Source: JACQFK01 sp964619955 (GTDB lineage Bacteria; Planctomycetota; MHYJ01; JACPRB01). From it: a stretch of DNA of 64,000 bases. Shown here in pieces: positions 32,201 to 41,668 of this stretch (positions are counted from its first letter, which is position 1; the number at the start of each line of letters is the position of its first letter). The stretch is taken from assembly GCA_964619955.1 (NCBI GenBank), contig CAZUJF010000028.1, positions 1 through 64,000 of the forward strand, read 5' to 3'. Under the pieces are notes generated by a model, which saw only the letters and a list, made by a program, of their open reading frames with translations, was not told the origin of the DNA and did no database searches. The translations under genes were made by a program, and so were the position numbers.

Positions 32201-34489
32201 ATGACGACGAACGCCGCCGGGCCCGGGAATCTGCTGGGCCCCTACCGCCTTGTCCGGGAACTCGGGCGCGGGGGCATGGGCGTGGTGTACGAAGCCCTGC
32301 GCCTGCCCGCCGGCGACCGCGTGGCGCTGAAGGTGCTGGCGCAGGCGCCGTCGGCCGATGCCGGGGCGGCGCGCCAGGACGAGGAGCGCTTCCTCCAGGA
32401 GGCGCGTCTCTCCATGGGGCTGCCCGCGCATCCGGGGATCGTCCGCGTGTTCGACTCGGGGACGGACCAGGGCCGCCCCTACCTCGCCATGGACCTGGTC
32501 GAGGGCCGGCCTTTTTCGGAGTGGCGGAAGGATCCCGCCTCGGACCTCCAGCGCCAGATCCGCGTGCTTCGGGACGCCGCGCGGGCCGTGCACGAGGCGC
32601 ACGAGCACGGCGTCGTCCACCGCGACCTCAAACCGCAGAACCTGCTCGTCGACGCGGAGGGGCGGCCGCATCTCACGGATTTCGGCCTGGCGAAGACCCT
32701 GGGCCGCGACCTGAGCCTCTCGCTGACGGGGGCGGGGCTCGTGATCGGGACGCCCGGATACATCAGCCCGGAGATGGCGGAAGGGATCCGGCGCGTCGAC
32801 CGGAGGGCCGACGTGTACGCGCTCGGCGTGCTGCTCTTCGAGACGCTGACCGGCCGCCTGCCGTTTCCGGGGGACACCGCCGTCGAGATGCTGGTGCGGA
32901 TGGTGAAGGATCCCGCCCCGGCGCCGTCGTCGGTGGCGCGCGCGGTGCGCCGGCTGCCCCGCGGCCGGGATCTGGAACTCGTCTGCCGCCAGGCGCTGGC
33001 GCGCGATCCGGAGGAGCGGACGCCGACCGCGAAGGAATACGCCGACGACCTCGACCGCTGGCTCTCGGGGGAGCGCGTGCGGGCGCGCCTGCCCCGGGAA
33101 CTGCGCGGGAACCCGGTCTCCTGGATGCTGGCGGCGGCCGGTCTGCTCGTGGCGGCGGGGCTGGGCTGGACGACGTTCGCGGGCGGGGTGCCGGCCGCGA
33201 AGGAGCTGGAGCGCGCCGACCGGCTCATGCGGGAGCGCCAGTACGCGGAGGCGATGCTTCAGTACGGCGTCGTGCTCGCCCGGGATTCCGGCAACGCCCG
33301 CGCCCTGGCGGGGCAGCAGGAGGCGCTGGCGGCGCAGAAGCTGGAGCAGGCGCGCTTGATCGAGGGGGCGGCCCGGGCGGCGGCGGAGCGCGCCGGACGG
33401 GAGGCCGAAGACCGGCGCCGCGCGGAGGCGCTGGAGAGCGCCGAAGGCGAACGGGCGCGCCAGTCGCAGGGCCGGCTCGCCGCCGAGGAGCGGGCCCGTC
33501 AGGCCGAGGAGGCGCTCAAACGCGCACAGGCCGAACTCCAGGCCGCGATGGTGAAACGGCCGCTCACGCCCGCGCCGCCCGCCGAGCCCCCCCGCGTTCC
33601 CGTCCCGCTGAAGATATTCACGGGCCACGCGGGCGACGTCAAATCGGCGGCCCTTTCCCCCGACGGGGCCTGGGCGCTCTCGGCGGGGGCCGATGCCACG
33701 GCGCGGCTCTGGGAGCTGCCGTCGGGACGCGCCGGACCGGTGTTCCGCGGCCATTCGGAGATGGTCCGCTTCGCAGCGTTTTCCCCGGACGGGCGCCTCG
33801 TGGCGACGGCCAGCCAGGATCGCACGATCCGGCTCTGGGATTCCGCGAGCGGACGGGAGCTTCGGAAGCTCGAAGGCCACAGCAACATGGTCCGCGCGCT
33901 CGCGTTCAGCCCGGACGGCCGCAGCCTCCTCAGCAGCAGCTGGGACCGGACCCTGAAGATCTGGGAGCTTCCGGGCGGCGCGCTGAGGGCCACCCTGCAG
34001 GGGCACGGGGATCTGGTGAAGGGCGTGGTCTACAGTCCGGACGGCCGCTGGATCGCCTCGGCCGGCGGCCCCGACCTGACCGTGCGGCTCTGGGAGGCCT
34101 CGTCGGGCCGGGAGCTCCGGGTGCTCAAGGGCGCGTCGGGATCGGTGGAGGCGGTGCTCTTCACGGCGTCGGGCGGGGAACTGCTCGCCTCGGGCCATGA
34201 CGGGGTCCTCCGGGTGTGGGATCCCGCGAGCGGCCGGGAGCTGAGGCGCCGCACGATTCACGCGGAGCCCGTGGAGACGCTGGCGCTGTCCCCGGACGGG
34301 CAACGGCTGGCCTCGGGGGGCTGGGACCGGAGCATCCGGCTCTGGGACTGGCCCGCGCTTGCGGAGCGGGGATCCGCCGGCAGGCACGACGGCCACGTGC
34401 TGGGGCTCGTGTTCACGGCGGACGGGAAGCGCCTCGTGAGCGCCGGCCACGACGGCACGGTCCGGCTCTGGGACGTACCCGCCCCGTGA
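32201..34489 (+). CDS. Membrane Ser/Thr kinase with WD40 propeller
   Basis: 762 residues. Residues 15-285 are a Hanks-type kinase with Gly-loop GRGGMGVVY (22-30), Lys44, H140-R-D142-L-K-P-Q-N, D160-F-G and SPEMAEG, so all catalytic residues are present. A single membrane helix lies near 306-328 (WMLAAAGLLVAAGLGW). A coiled-coil rich in Ala/Glu/Arg follows (about 340-455). Residues 470-762 contain seven WD40 repeats, each ending in a L/I-W-D/E dipeptide (RLWE, RLWD, KIWE, RLWE, RVWD, RLWD, RLWD), enough for one closed propeller. The propeller would face the periplasm or, in planctomycetes, another compartment, and act as a sensor or docking platform. It converges with the EF-G gene with 9 bases between stops. 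Confidence 0.93.
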   Translation: MTTNAAGPGNLLGPYRLVRELGRGGMGVVYEALRLPAGDRVALKVLAQAPSADAGAARQDEERFLQEARLSMGLPAHPGIVRVFDSGTDQGRPYLAMDLVEGRPFSEWRKDPASDLQRQIRVLRDAARAVHEAHEHGVVHRDLKPQNLLVDAEGRPHLTDFGLAKTLGRDLSLSLTGAGLVIGTPGYISPEMAEGIRRVDRRADVYALGVLLFETLTGRLPFPGDTAVEMLVRMVKDPAPAPSSVARAVRRLPRGRDLELVCRQALARDPEERTPTAKEYADDLDRWLSGERVRARLPRELRGNPVSWMLAAAGLLVAAGLGWTTFAGGVPAAKELERADRLMRERQYAEAMLQYGVVLARDSGNARALAGQQEALAAQKLEQARLIEGAARAAAERAGREAEDRRRAEALESAEGERARQSQGRLAAEERARQAEEALKRAQAELQAAMVKRPLTPAPPAEPPRVPVPLKIFTGHAGDVKSAALSPDGAWALSAGADATARLWELPSGRAGPVFRGHSEMVRFAAFSPDGRLVATASQDRTIRLWDSASGRELRKLEGHSNMVRALAFSPDGRSLLSSSWDRTLKIWELPGGALRATLQGHGDLVKGVVYSPDGRWIASAGGPDLTVRLWEASSGRELRVLKGASGSVEAVLFTASGGELLASGHDGVLRVWDPASGRELRRRTIHAEPVETLALSPDGQRLASGGWDRSIRLWDWPALAERGSAGRHDGHVLGLVFTADGKRLVSAGHDGTVRLWDVPAP

Positions 34490-34498
34490 CGCGCGCCT

Positions 34499-36526
34499 CT
34501 ACAAGCGGCGGGTCGCCATGAACTGCGCCCGCGACGCGACGACCTCCTCGGCCACGTTCCTCGGCACGTCCTCGTAGTGGTCGAAGGTCATGCTGAACGT
34601 CGCCGTGCCGCGGGAGATCGTGCGCAGCTGCGTCGCGTAGCCGAACATCTTGGCCAGCGGGACGTAGGCCTTGATCTCCCGGTTGATGCCCTTGTTCTGC
34701 TGGTCCTCGATGCGCCCGCGGCGGGAGTTGAGGTCGCCCGTGACGGAGCCGATGTGCTCCGCCGGCGTGACGATGTTCACCAGCATGATGGGCTCGAGGA
34801 GCTTGGGGCTGGCCTTGCGGAAGAGCTCCTTGAACGCCATCGAGGCGCAGGTGTTGAACGCCCGTTCGCTCGAGTCGACGTCGTGGTAGTCGCCGTCGAC
34901 GAGGCTGACCTTCATGTCCACGATGGGGAAGCCGGCCAGAACGCCCTTCGCCATCGCGGCGACGACGCCCTTCTCGACGGCGGGGATGTACTCGCGGGGG
35001 ACGCTGCCGCCGCGGACGTCGTCGGAGAACTCGAAGCCGGTTCCGGGAGGCAGGGGTTCGCAAGTGAGGACGACGCGGGCGAAGTCGCCCTTGCCGCCCG
35101 TCTGCTTCTGGAGCTTGTGGTCGTATTCGGCCTTGGCGCTGATGGTCTCGCGATAGGCCACCTGCGGGCGGCCGACCTTGCCCATGACGCCGTGTTCGCG
35201 CTTCAGACGGTCCACCAGGATCTCCAGGTGGAGCTCGCCCATGCCCGACATGATCGTCTCCTCCGTCTCGGGGTCGAAGCTGACGACGAACGTCGGATCC
35301 TCCTCCGCGAGCTTCGCGAGGCCGATGGAGAGCTTGTCGCGGTCGCCGCGCGATTCCGGCTGAATTGAGACCGAGATCACGGGCGCCGGGAACTCGATGG
35401 ATTCCAGCGTGACCGGATGGTCGACGTCGCAGAGGGTGTTGCCCGTCAGCGTCTTGTCGAAGCCGATGACGGCGCCGATCTCCCCGGGCCCCAGCGACTC
35501 GCGGGCGATCTGCTTGTTGGCGTGCATTTCCACCAGGCGGCCGACGCGCTCGCGGTTGCCGCGGGAGGAGTTCAGGACGTAGGAGCCCGAGCTCATCGTG
35601 CCCTTGTAGACGCGGACGTAGGTGAGCTTGTTGTGCTTGTCGCTGAAGATCTTGAAGGCGAGGGCGGCGAGGGGGCCCTCCTCGATCTTGGGCGAGGGCA
35701 GGTAGTCCACGACCGCGTCCAGCAGGGTCTGCACGCCCAGGTTCTTCGCGGCGGATCCGCAGAGCACGGGGACGATTTCGCGGGCCAGGGTCGACTTGCG
35801 GAGCGCGGCGCGGACCTCTTCCGCGGTGGGCTCTTGGCCTGACATGAACTTGTCCAGCAGGGCCTCGTCGGTCTCGGAGACCTTCTCGATCAGGATCTTG
35901 CGGTACTCGGCGGAGATTTCCTTCATGTTGTCGGGGATGGGGTGCTCCACGACGCGGGGAACCCCCTTCTCCTCGACGAAGGTCACCATGATGTTCCTGA
36001 CGAGGTCGATGAGGCCGCTCAGGTGCTCGAGCTTGCCGACGGGAAGCGTGACGGCCACCGCGGGCGCGCCCAGTTCGTTCTTGATCTTTCCGAGGACCTC
36101 GTAGAAATCGGAGCCCGTGCGGTCCAGCTTGTTCACGAAGGCGATCACCGGGACGCCGTACTTCTCGGCCTGGCGCCAGACGGTCAGGGACTGGGGCTCG
36201 ACGCCGCCGACGCCGCAGAAGAGGGCGACCGCGCCGTCCAGCACGCGCAGGGAGCGCTCGACCTCGACGGTGAAGTCCACGTGGCCCGGGGTGTCGATGA
36301 GGTTGATGCGGAAGCCGCGCCATTCCACCGCGGTGGCGGCGGAGGTGATGGTGATGCCGCGCTCGCGCTCCTGCTCCATCCAGTCGAGCGAGGTGTTGCC
36401 GTCGTCGACCTCGCCGATCTTGTGGGTCCGGCCGGTGAAGTAGAGGATGCGCTCGCTCGTGGTCGTCTTGCCCGAGTCGATGTGCGCGATGATGCCGATG
36501 TTCCGGATCTTGCTGGGTTCGACCAT
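34499..36526 (-). CDS. fusA: Translation elongation factor G (IDSGKT variant)
   Basis: 675 residues with the complete EF-G order: GTPase G1 AHIDSGKTT near 17, G2 RGITI, G3 DTPGH, G4 NKLD and G5 GSA, then domains II-V including the domain IV loop and the C-terminal GYATQLRTISRGTATFSMTFDHYEDVP. Most bacterial EF-Gs have IDAGKT; the Ser here and the slightly short length resemble the spirochaete/planctomycete/delta-type EF-G subfamily. It stands alone, away from any str operon. It might be the translocase or a specialised recycling paralogue; the genome should be checked for a second copy. The start is 36526. Confidence 0.92.
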   Translation of the reverse strand: MVEPSKIRNIGIIAHIDSGKTTTSERILYFTGRTHKIGEVDDGNTSLDWMEQERERGITITSAATAVEWRGFRINLIDTPGHVDFTVEVERSLRVLDGAVALFCGVGGVEPQSLTVWRQAEKYGVPVIAFVNKLDRTGSDFYEVLGKIKNELGAPAVAVTLPVGKLEHLSGLIDLVRNIMVTFVEEKGVPRVVEHPIPDNMKEISAEYRKILIEKVSETDEALLDKFMSGQEPTAEEVRAALRKSTLAREIVPVLCGSAAKNLGVQTLLDAVVDYLPSPKIEEGPLAALAFKIFSDKHNKLTYVRVYKGTMSSGSYVLNSSRGNRERVGRLVEMHANKQIARESLGPGEIGAVIGFDKTLTGNTLCDVDHPVTLESIEFPAPVISVSIQPESRGDRDKLSIGLAKLAEEDPTFVVSFDPETEETIMSGMGELHLEILVDRLKREHGVMGKVGRPQVAYRETISAKAEYDHKLQKQTGGKGDFARVVLTCEPLPPGTGFEFSDDVRGGSVPREYIPAVEKGVVAAMAKGVLAGFPIVDMKVSLVDGDYHDVDSSERAFNTCASMAFKELFRKASPKLLEPIMLVNIVTPAEHIGSVTGDLNSRRGRIEDQQNKGINREIKAYVPLAKMFGYATQLRTISRGTATFSMTFDHYEDVPRNVAEEVVASRAQFMATRRL

Positions 36527-36624
36527 GGGATGCTTCCTTCCTGTCTACTCTGGACTTCCGGCCATTTGGGGGCGGCAGTTTAGCGGGAACGGGCCGGGTT
36601 TGCAATCCCCCTCTCAGCCTTCGG

Positions 36625-36653
36625 TTGACCTTCCCCGCCGCCTGAGCTAAGGT
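36625..36653 (+). promoter_or_regulatory. Sigma-70-type promoter for the U32/LarA-like genes
   Basis: TTGACC (36625-36630) and TAAGGT (36648-36653) are separated by 17 bases. The -10 ends 11 bases before the ATG at 36665, so the leader is only a few bases and has no Shine-Dalgarno sequence. The divergent gap 36527-36664 also carries the upstream region of the EF-G gene. Confidence 0.6.
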
Positions 36654-36664
36654 CAGCGGTCGAT

Positions 36665-37591
36665 ATGAGGAAAACACTCGCCGATCTCGCCGCCCTGGGC
36701 GTCGCCCCGCTGGACCGCCGGCTGCCCGCCTCGCCGCGGCGCTTTCCGGACGGCGCCCAGTACCGGGTCGAGATCCCCAGCATCGAGACCGCCGATTCGC
36801 TGGCGGCCGTGCTCGAGGAGGCCGACAAGCGCAAGGTCGTCGTCCACCGCGTCAGCCAGGGCAGCGGCATCATGCTGCTCGGCGACGACGAGATCACCCA
36901 GATGGGCCGGATGGCCCGCGACGCGAAGATCGAGCTGTCGCTCTTCGTGGGCCCGCGCGCCGGGTACGACACGACCGCGCAGCCCCTGACGTCCGCGGGA
37001 AAGGTCATCGGCGGCAGCCTGCGCGGCGCCGCCCAGCTGGCGTATGCGATGGAGGACGTCCAGCGCGCGTGTGCCCTGGGCATCCGCAGCGTGCTCGTGG
37101 CCGACCTCGGGCAGCTCGCGCTTATCCAGGCCCTCAAGAAGAAGAAGCGCCTGCCGCAGGACCTCGTGGTCAAGATCTCCATCCTGCTCAGCGTTCCGAA
37201 CCCCGCGACCGCCCGAGTGCTCGAGGATCTCGGCGCCGGGACGCTCAACGTCTCCCCGGACCTCTCGCTCGCGCAGCTCGCCGAGATCCGCGCTGCCGTG
37301 ACGCTGCCGCTGGACATCTACGTCGAGGTTCCGGACGGCTTCGGCGGCTATATCCGCAGCTACGAGGTCCCGGACATGATCCGCGCCGCCTCGCCCGTCT
37401 ACGTGAAGCTCGGCCTGCGGAACGCGCCCGACATCTACCCCTGGGGCGAGCAGCTGAAGACGGTGTCGCTCGGCATGAGCCGGGAGCGAGTTCGCCGCGC
37501 CCGGCTGGTTCTCGACATGATCGAGCGCCAGTATCCCGGGGCCGTCGCGTCGAAGCCCGGGGCGCGCGGCCTGGGCATCCCGACATGCTGA
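36665..37591 (+). CDS. Peptidase U32-like TIM-barrel protein
   Basis: 308 residues, resembling the PF01136 (U32) barrel: RVEIPSIETADSLAAVLEEA near 35, the central GTLNVSPDLSLAQLAEIRAAV near 195 and the Asp/Glu-rich IYVEVPDGFGGYIRSYEVPDMI near 222. Members of this group are labelled peptidase by homology, but many U32 relatives act on RNA or prenylated substrates, so the activity is open. Its stop overlaps the LarA-like start by 7 bases, indicating joint translation. Confidence 0.65.
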   Translation: MRKTLADLAALGVAPLDRRLPASPRRFPDGAQYRVEIPSIETADSLAAVLEEADKRKVVVHRVSQGSGIMLLGDDEITQMGRMARDAKIELSLFVGPRAGYDTTAQPLTSAGKVIGGSLRGAAQLAYAMEDVQRACALGIRSVLVADLGQLALIQALKKKKRLPQDLVVKISILLSVPNPATARVLEDLGAGTLNVSPDLSLAQLAEIRAAVTLPLDIYVEVPDGFGGYIRSYEVPDMIRAASPVYVKLGLRNAPDIYPWGEQLKTVSLGMSRERVRRARLVLDMIERQYPGAVASKPGARGLGIPTC

Positions 37592-38835
37592 AGATGATCC
37601 CCGTCCGGCGCCGCTTTCCGGCGACGCCGGAGCTCGACGTCCGGGGCAGCCTCCGTCCGAAGCTCCAGGCCGGCGTTCGCTCCGGCATGAGCGTCGCCGT
37701 GGGCGTGGGCAGCCGCGGCATCACGGGCCTATCGCTTGTGGTGCGTGAGCTCATTGACGCGTTGCGAGACGCCGGCGCGAAGCCCTTCCTCGTCCCCGCC
37801 ATGGGGAGCCATGGAGGCGCGACCGCGGAGGGACAGCGGGGGCTGCTCGCGGAATACGGCGTGAGCGAGTCCTCGATGGGCGTCCCGCTGCGCGACTCCA
37901 TGGACACGGTCCTGCTGGGGACCACCCCCGAGGGGCTGCCCGTCCATTTCAGCGCCGAGGCGCGGCGGGCGGACGCCGTCGTCCTGGTCAACCGCGTCAA
38001 ACCGCACACGGACTTTTTCGGGCCGCTCGGAAGCGGGCTCCAGAAGATGCTCGCGGTCGGCTTCGGCAAGCAGAAGGGGGCCGCGACGGTGCACGCCGCC
38101 GCGAGCCGCCGCGGAATGGAGTCCGTGATCCGTTCGGTCGCCGCCGTCATGCTGCGGGAGGTGCCCGTGCTCGCCGGCGTCGCCCTGCTGGAGGACGCGC
38201 GCCACCACACGGCGCGGCTCGAGGTGCTGCGGGGCGCCGAGATCGCGGAGCGGGAGGGGGAGCTGCTTGCTGAGGCGAAGCGGCTCATGCCGCGCCTGCC
38301 CTTCGACGGGATCGATCTGCTCATCGTGGATCGCCTCGGCAAGAACATCAGCGGCGCGGGCATGGATCCGAACGTGATCGGCCGCAGGATCAACGGATAC
38401 TCCTCGGCGCTTTCCGAGCACCAGGAGCCCCCCGGCATCCACCGGATCTTCGTCCGCGAGCTGACGCCGGAGTCCCACGGCAACGCGACGGGCATCGGGC
38501 TCGCGGATTTCGCCACGACCCGATTGGTCCGCGGGATCGACTGGACGGTGACCCGCATGAACGCGTACACGTCGCTCAGCCTGAACGCCTTCAAGATCCC
38601 GTTCACGTACGAGAGCGACCGCGAATGCCTGCTCCAGGCGCTGGAGACCATCCCGCTCGCGCCGGGCGCCCGGCCGCGCGTGCTGCGCATCCGCGACACG
38701 CTCAATCTGGAGACCGTGGAGGCCTCGGAGGCCTTTGCGGAGGAACTCGCGGGCCGGGCGGACCTCGAGACGGCGGGGCCGGCCCGGGAACTGGCCTTCG
38801 ACGCCGCGGGAAATCTGGCGCCGCTGGGGGATTGA
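37585..38835 (+). CDS. LarA-like (DUF2088) protein
   Basis: 416 residues from the ATG at 37585, inside the end of the previous gene; a second ATG lies three codons later. The N-terminal half matches the DUF2088/LarA family (VAVGVGSRGITGL, PAMGSHGGATAEGQ, VNRVKPHTDFFG). In LarA these parts hold the nickel-pincer cofactor that racemises lactate; the key His in GSHGG and the Lys-Pro-His-Thr motif are present. It is not certain that this subgroup carries the pincer cofactor. A racemase or epimerase of hydroxy or sugar acids fits the following dehydrogenase and dehydratase genes. Confidence 0.78.
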   Translation: MLKMIPVRRRFPATPELDVRGSLRPKLQAGVRSGMSVAVGVGSRGITGLSLVVRELIDALRDAGAKPFLVPAMGSHGGATAEGQRGLLAEYGVSESSMGVPLRDSMDTVLLGTTPEGLPVHFSAEARRADAVVLVNRVKPHTDFFGPLGSGLQKMLAVGFGKQKGAATVHAAASRRGMESVIRSVAAVMLREVPVLAGVALLEDARHHTARLEVLRGAEIAEREGELLAEAKRLMPRLPFDGIDLLIVDRLGKNISGAGMDPNVIGRRINGYSSALSEHQEPPGIHRIFVRELTPESHGNATGIGLADFATTRLVRGIDWTVTRMNAYTSLSLNAFKIPFTYESDRECLLQALETIPLAPGARPRVLRIRDTLNLETVEASEAFAEELAGRADLETAGPARELAFDAAGNLAPLGD

Positions 38836-38912
38836 AAAGGTTCCGCAGGACGGGGGCCGGAGCTACGATGCCGCTTCCGGGGGTTTTCACAAAGGCATGG
38901 AACGGGGGTTGC

Positions 38913-40508
38913 ATGGCGCTTCACGGGAAGAATCTGGTGGCGGGGGTGCTCTCGGCGGCGGGCCCGAAGAGTTTCCGGGCGCTGAATCCCGCGACGGGAC
39001 AGCTGCTCGACGGCGACTTCTTCGGGGCGGACGCCGGGGAGGCGGACCGGGCCCTCGAGCAGGCGGCCCTGGCGTTCGCGGACTACCGCCGCTGCGACCC
39101 GGCCCTGATCGCGCAATTTCTCGAGAAGATCGGCGAAGAGATCCTCGCGCTGGGGCCAGAGCTGCTCGAGCGGACTTCCGCGGAGACGGCGCTGCCGCTG
39201 CCCCGGCTGGAGATGGAGCGCGGCCGCACGGTCAACCAGCTCAAGATGTTCGCGGAGCTGGCGCGCGAGGGGTCGTGGGTGGACGCACGGATCGACCGGG
39301 CGCTGCCCGACCGGAAACCGCTCCCGCGTCCGGACCTCCGGCGCCGGCTCGTGCCGCTGGGCCCCGTCGTGGTCTTTTGCGCCAGCAATTTCCCGCTCGC
39401 GTTCAGCGTGGCCGGCGGCGACACCGCCTCGGCGCTGGCAGCGGGCTGCCCCGTCGTGGTGAAGGCGAACCGTGCTCATCCCGGCTGCGCGGAGCTCGTG
39501 GGGGAGGCCGTCCGCAAAGCGGCGGCCGCCTGCAAGCTCCCGCCCGGCGTCTTCTCGCTCCTGCACGGGGCGAGCCACGATCTGAATCTACGGCTCGTGC
39601 GGCATCCGTCGGCGAAGGCCGCCGGCTTCACGGGGTCGCTGGGCGGCGGCCGCGCGCTCTTCGACGCCGCGGCGTCGCGTCCCGATCCCATCCCCGTCTT
39701 CGCCGAGATGGGCAGCGTGAATCCCGTCTTCGTCCTGCCCGGGGCGCTCGCGGAGCGCGGCGATGCGATCGCGGAGGGCCTGAAGGGCTCGGTGACGCTG
39801 GGCAACGGCCAGTTCTGCACCAAGCCCGGGGTGGTCGCGGGTCTGCGGGGGCCGGCGTTCGAGGCGCTCGTGAAGAAACTCGGGCTCCTGATCGGGCAGC
39901 AGGCGCCGGGCACGCTGCTGCATCCGGGGATCCAGAAAGCGTACGAGGAAGGGCTGGCCGGTTTTGCCGCCGTCGCGGGGGCGCGCTGCGTGGCGAAGTC
40001 CGCCACGGCCGCTGACCGGGCCCGCACGCAGGTGGAAGCGGCGGTCTTCGAGACGGACGCGGCGGTGTTCCTGAAGGAGCGGCGCCTGCGCGAGGAGGTC
40101 TTCGGTCCGGCCTCCCTGGCGGTCCATTGCGGCGGCCGCGCGGAACTGGAAGCGGTGGCGCGGGCGCTGGACGGCCATCTCACCGCGACGATCCAGGGCA
40201 CGGAGGCGGACCTGCGGGAGCACGCGGGGCTGCTGGCGATCCTGGAGGAGCGGGTGGGCCGCCTCGTCTTCAACGGCTTCCCGACGGGCGTCGAGGTCTG
40301 CTCCGCCATGCAGCACGGCGGGCCGTATCCCTCGAGCACGGACGGGCGCTTCACGTCCGTGGGCACGGCGGCCGTCTTCCGCTGGGCCCGGCCCGTGGCG
40401 TACCAGGGCTTTCCGGACGCCGCGCTCCCGCCGGAACTCCGCAACCGCAACGAGCGCCGGCTGTGGCGTCTCGTCGACGGAAAACGCACCCAGGAGGATC
40501 TCGCGTGA
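38913..40508 (+). CDS. Aldehyde dehydrogenase, ketoglutarate-semialdehyde type
   Basis: 531 residues from the ATG at 38913, behind a G-rich ribosome binding site. This is the NADP-dependent long aldehyde dehydrogenase subgroup that includes 2-ketoglutarate semialdehyde dehydrogenase. FCASNFPLAFSVAGGDTASALAAGCPVVVKAN (about 148-180) is the cofactor region, EMGSVNP near 264 holds the catalytic Glu, and GNGQFCTKPG near 294 the nucleophile Cys. In Weimberg-type pathways this enzyme makes 2-oxoglutarate from pentose or hexarate breakdown. The dehydratase gene overlaps its stop, which supports such a role. Confidence 0.88.
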   Translation: MALHGKNLVAGVLSAAGPKSFRALNPATGQLLDGDFFGADAGEADRALEQAALAFADYRRCDPALIAQFLEKIGEEILALGPELLERTSAETALPLPRLEMERGRTVNQLKMFAELAREGSWVDARIDRALPDRKPLPRPDLRRRLVPLGPVVVFCASNFPLAFSVAGGDTASALAAGCPVVVKANRAHPGCAELVGEAVRKAAAACKLPPGVFSLLHGASHDLNLRLVRHPSAKAAGFTGSLGGGRALFDAAASRPDPIPVFAEMGSVNPVFVLPGALAERGDAIAEGLKGSVTLGNGQFCTKPGVVAGLRGPAFEALVKKLGLLIGQQAPGTLLHPGIQKAYEEGLAGFAAVAGARCVAKSATAADRARTQVEAAVFETDAAVFLKERRLREEVFGPASLAVHCGGRAELEAVARALDGHLTATIQGTEADLREHAGLLAILEERVGRLVFNGFPTGVEVCSAMQHGGPYPSSTDGRFTSVGTAAVFRWARPVAYQGFPDAALPPELRNRNERRLWRLVDGKRTQEDLA

Positions 40509-41662
40509 AAATCTCCCGCATCACCCCGCTCGTGCTGGGCACCCCCTGGCGCAACCTCACGTTCCTCAAGGTGGAGACCGACGAGGGGCTCGTCGGCTGG
40601 TCCGAGGGCCGCAACGTCAACCGCACCGAGGCGCTGCTCGGCTACCTGGCCGGCATCTCGAAACGCTACGTCGTGGGAAGCGACCCCTTCCGGATCGAGG
40701 ACCTGGTCCACCGGATGGCGCTCGGCGACTACTCGCGCGTGGACGAGGTCTCCGGCATGGGCATCGCGCTGGTGGAGATGGCCTGCTGGGACATCTTCGG
40801 CAAGGCGCTGAAGCAGCCGGTGTACCGGCTGCTCGGCGGGGCGGTGCGCGACAAGATCAAGGCGTACGCGAACGGGTGGTACACGGTGGAGCGGACGCCC
40901 GAGGCGTTCGCCGGCGCCGCGAAGAAGGTGACGGCGAAGGGTTACCGGGCGCTCAAGGTGGATCCGTTCGGCGCGGGCTTCTACGAGATGGAGCGCGCGG
41001 AAAAGACCCGCTCGGTGTCGCTGATCGAGGCGATCCGGGGGGCGGTGGGGCCGGACGTGGAGATCCTCGTCGAGATGCACGGCCGCTTCAGCCCGGCGAC
41101 GGCGATCGAGCTGTCGCGGGACCTGGAGCCCTTCAAGCCGTCGTGGGTGGAGGAGCCGGTTCCGCCGGACAATCTCGAGGCGATGGCGAAGGCGGCCGCG
41201 AAGATCATGATCCCCGTCGCGACGGGGGAGCGGATCCACACGCGTCACGAGGTGCGGCGGCTGCTCGAGCTGGGCTGCATCGACGTGCTGCAGACGGACA
41301 TCACGGAATCCGGCGGCCTGCTCGAGGGGAAGAAGATGGCGGCGATGGCGGACGCGTACTACGTGACGTTCGCGCCGCACAACGTGGGCGGTCCGCTGAG
41401 CACGGCGGCCTGCCTGCATCTGGCGGCGTGCACGACGAACTTCAAGATCCAGGAGCACTTCAACGACTTCGTCGATTCCTGGGTGAAGGAGGCCGCGACG
41501 GGCCCGGGTTATCCGGAGGTGGTGGACGGCTATTTCTCCCTGCCGGGCGGTCCGGGCCTCGGGGTGACGGTGAACGAGGATTTCATCCGCGAGCATCCGA
41601 TGCAGACGGAGGGCTTCAACCTCTTCCAGGAGGACTGGCACCGCCGCCAGAGCAAGGGGTAG
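40505..41662 (+). CDS. MR/MLE enolase-superfamily sugar-acid dehydratase
   Basis: 385 residues starting at GTG, overlapping the upstream stop as GTGA. N-terminal capping domain 1-115, barrel afterwards. Metal and acid/base residues of the galactonate-dehydratase-like group are visible: KVDPFG near 155, EMHGRF near 197, EEPVPPDN near 222, GERIHTRHE near 243 and the His in FAPHNVGGPLS near 297. It would dehydrate an aldonic acid to a 2-keto-3-deoxy acid. Together with the aldehyde dehydrogenase it forms the core of a non-phosphorylating sugar-acid route. Confidence 0.87.
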   Translation: MKISRITPLVLGTPWRNLTFLKVETDEGLVGWSEGRNVNRTEALLGYLAGISKRYVVGSDPFRIEDLVHRMALGDYSRVDEVSGMGIALVEMACWDIFGKALKQPVYRLLGGAVRDKIKAYANGWYTVERTPEAFAGAAKKVTAKGYRALKVDPFGAGFYEMERAEKTRSVSLIEAIRGAVGPDVEILVEMHGRFSPATAIELSRDLEPFKPSWVEEPVPPDNLEAMAKAAAKIMIPVATGERIHTRHEVRRLLELGCIDVLQTDITESGGLLEGKKMAAMADAYYVTFAPHNVGGPLSTAACLHLAACTTNFKIQEHFNDFVDSWVKEAATGPGYPEVVDGYFSLPGGPGLGVTVNEDFIREHPMQTEGFNLFQEDWHRRQSKG

Positions 41663-41668
41663 GGGGTC

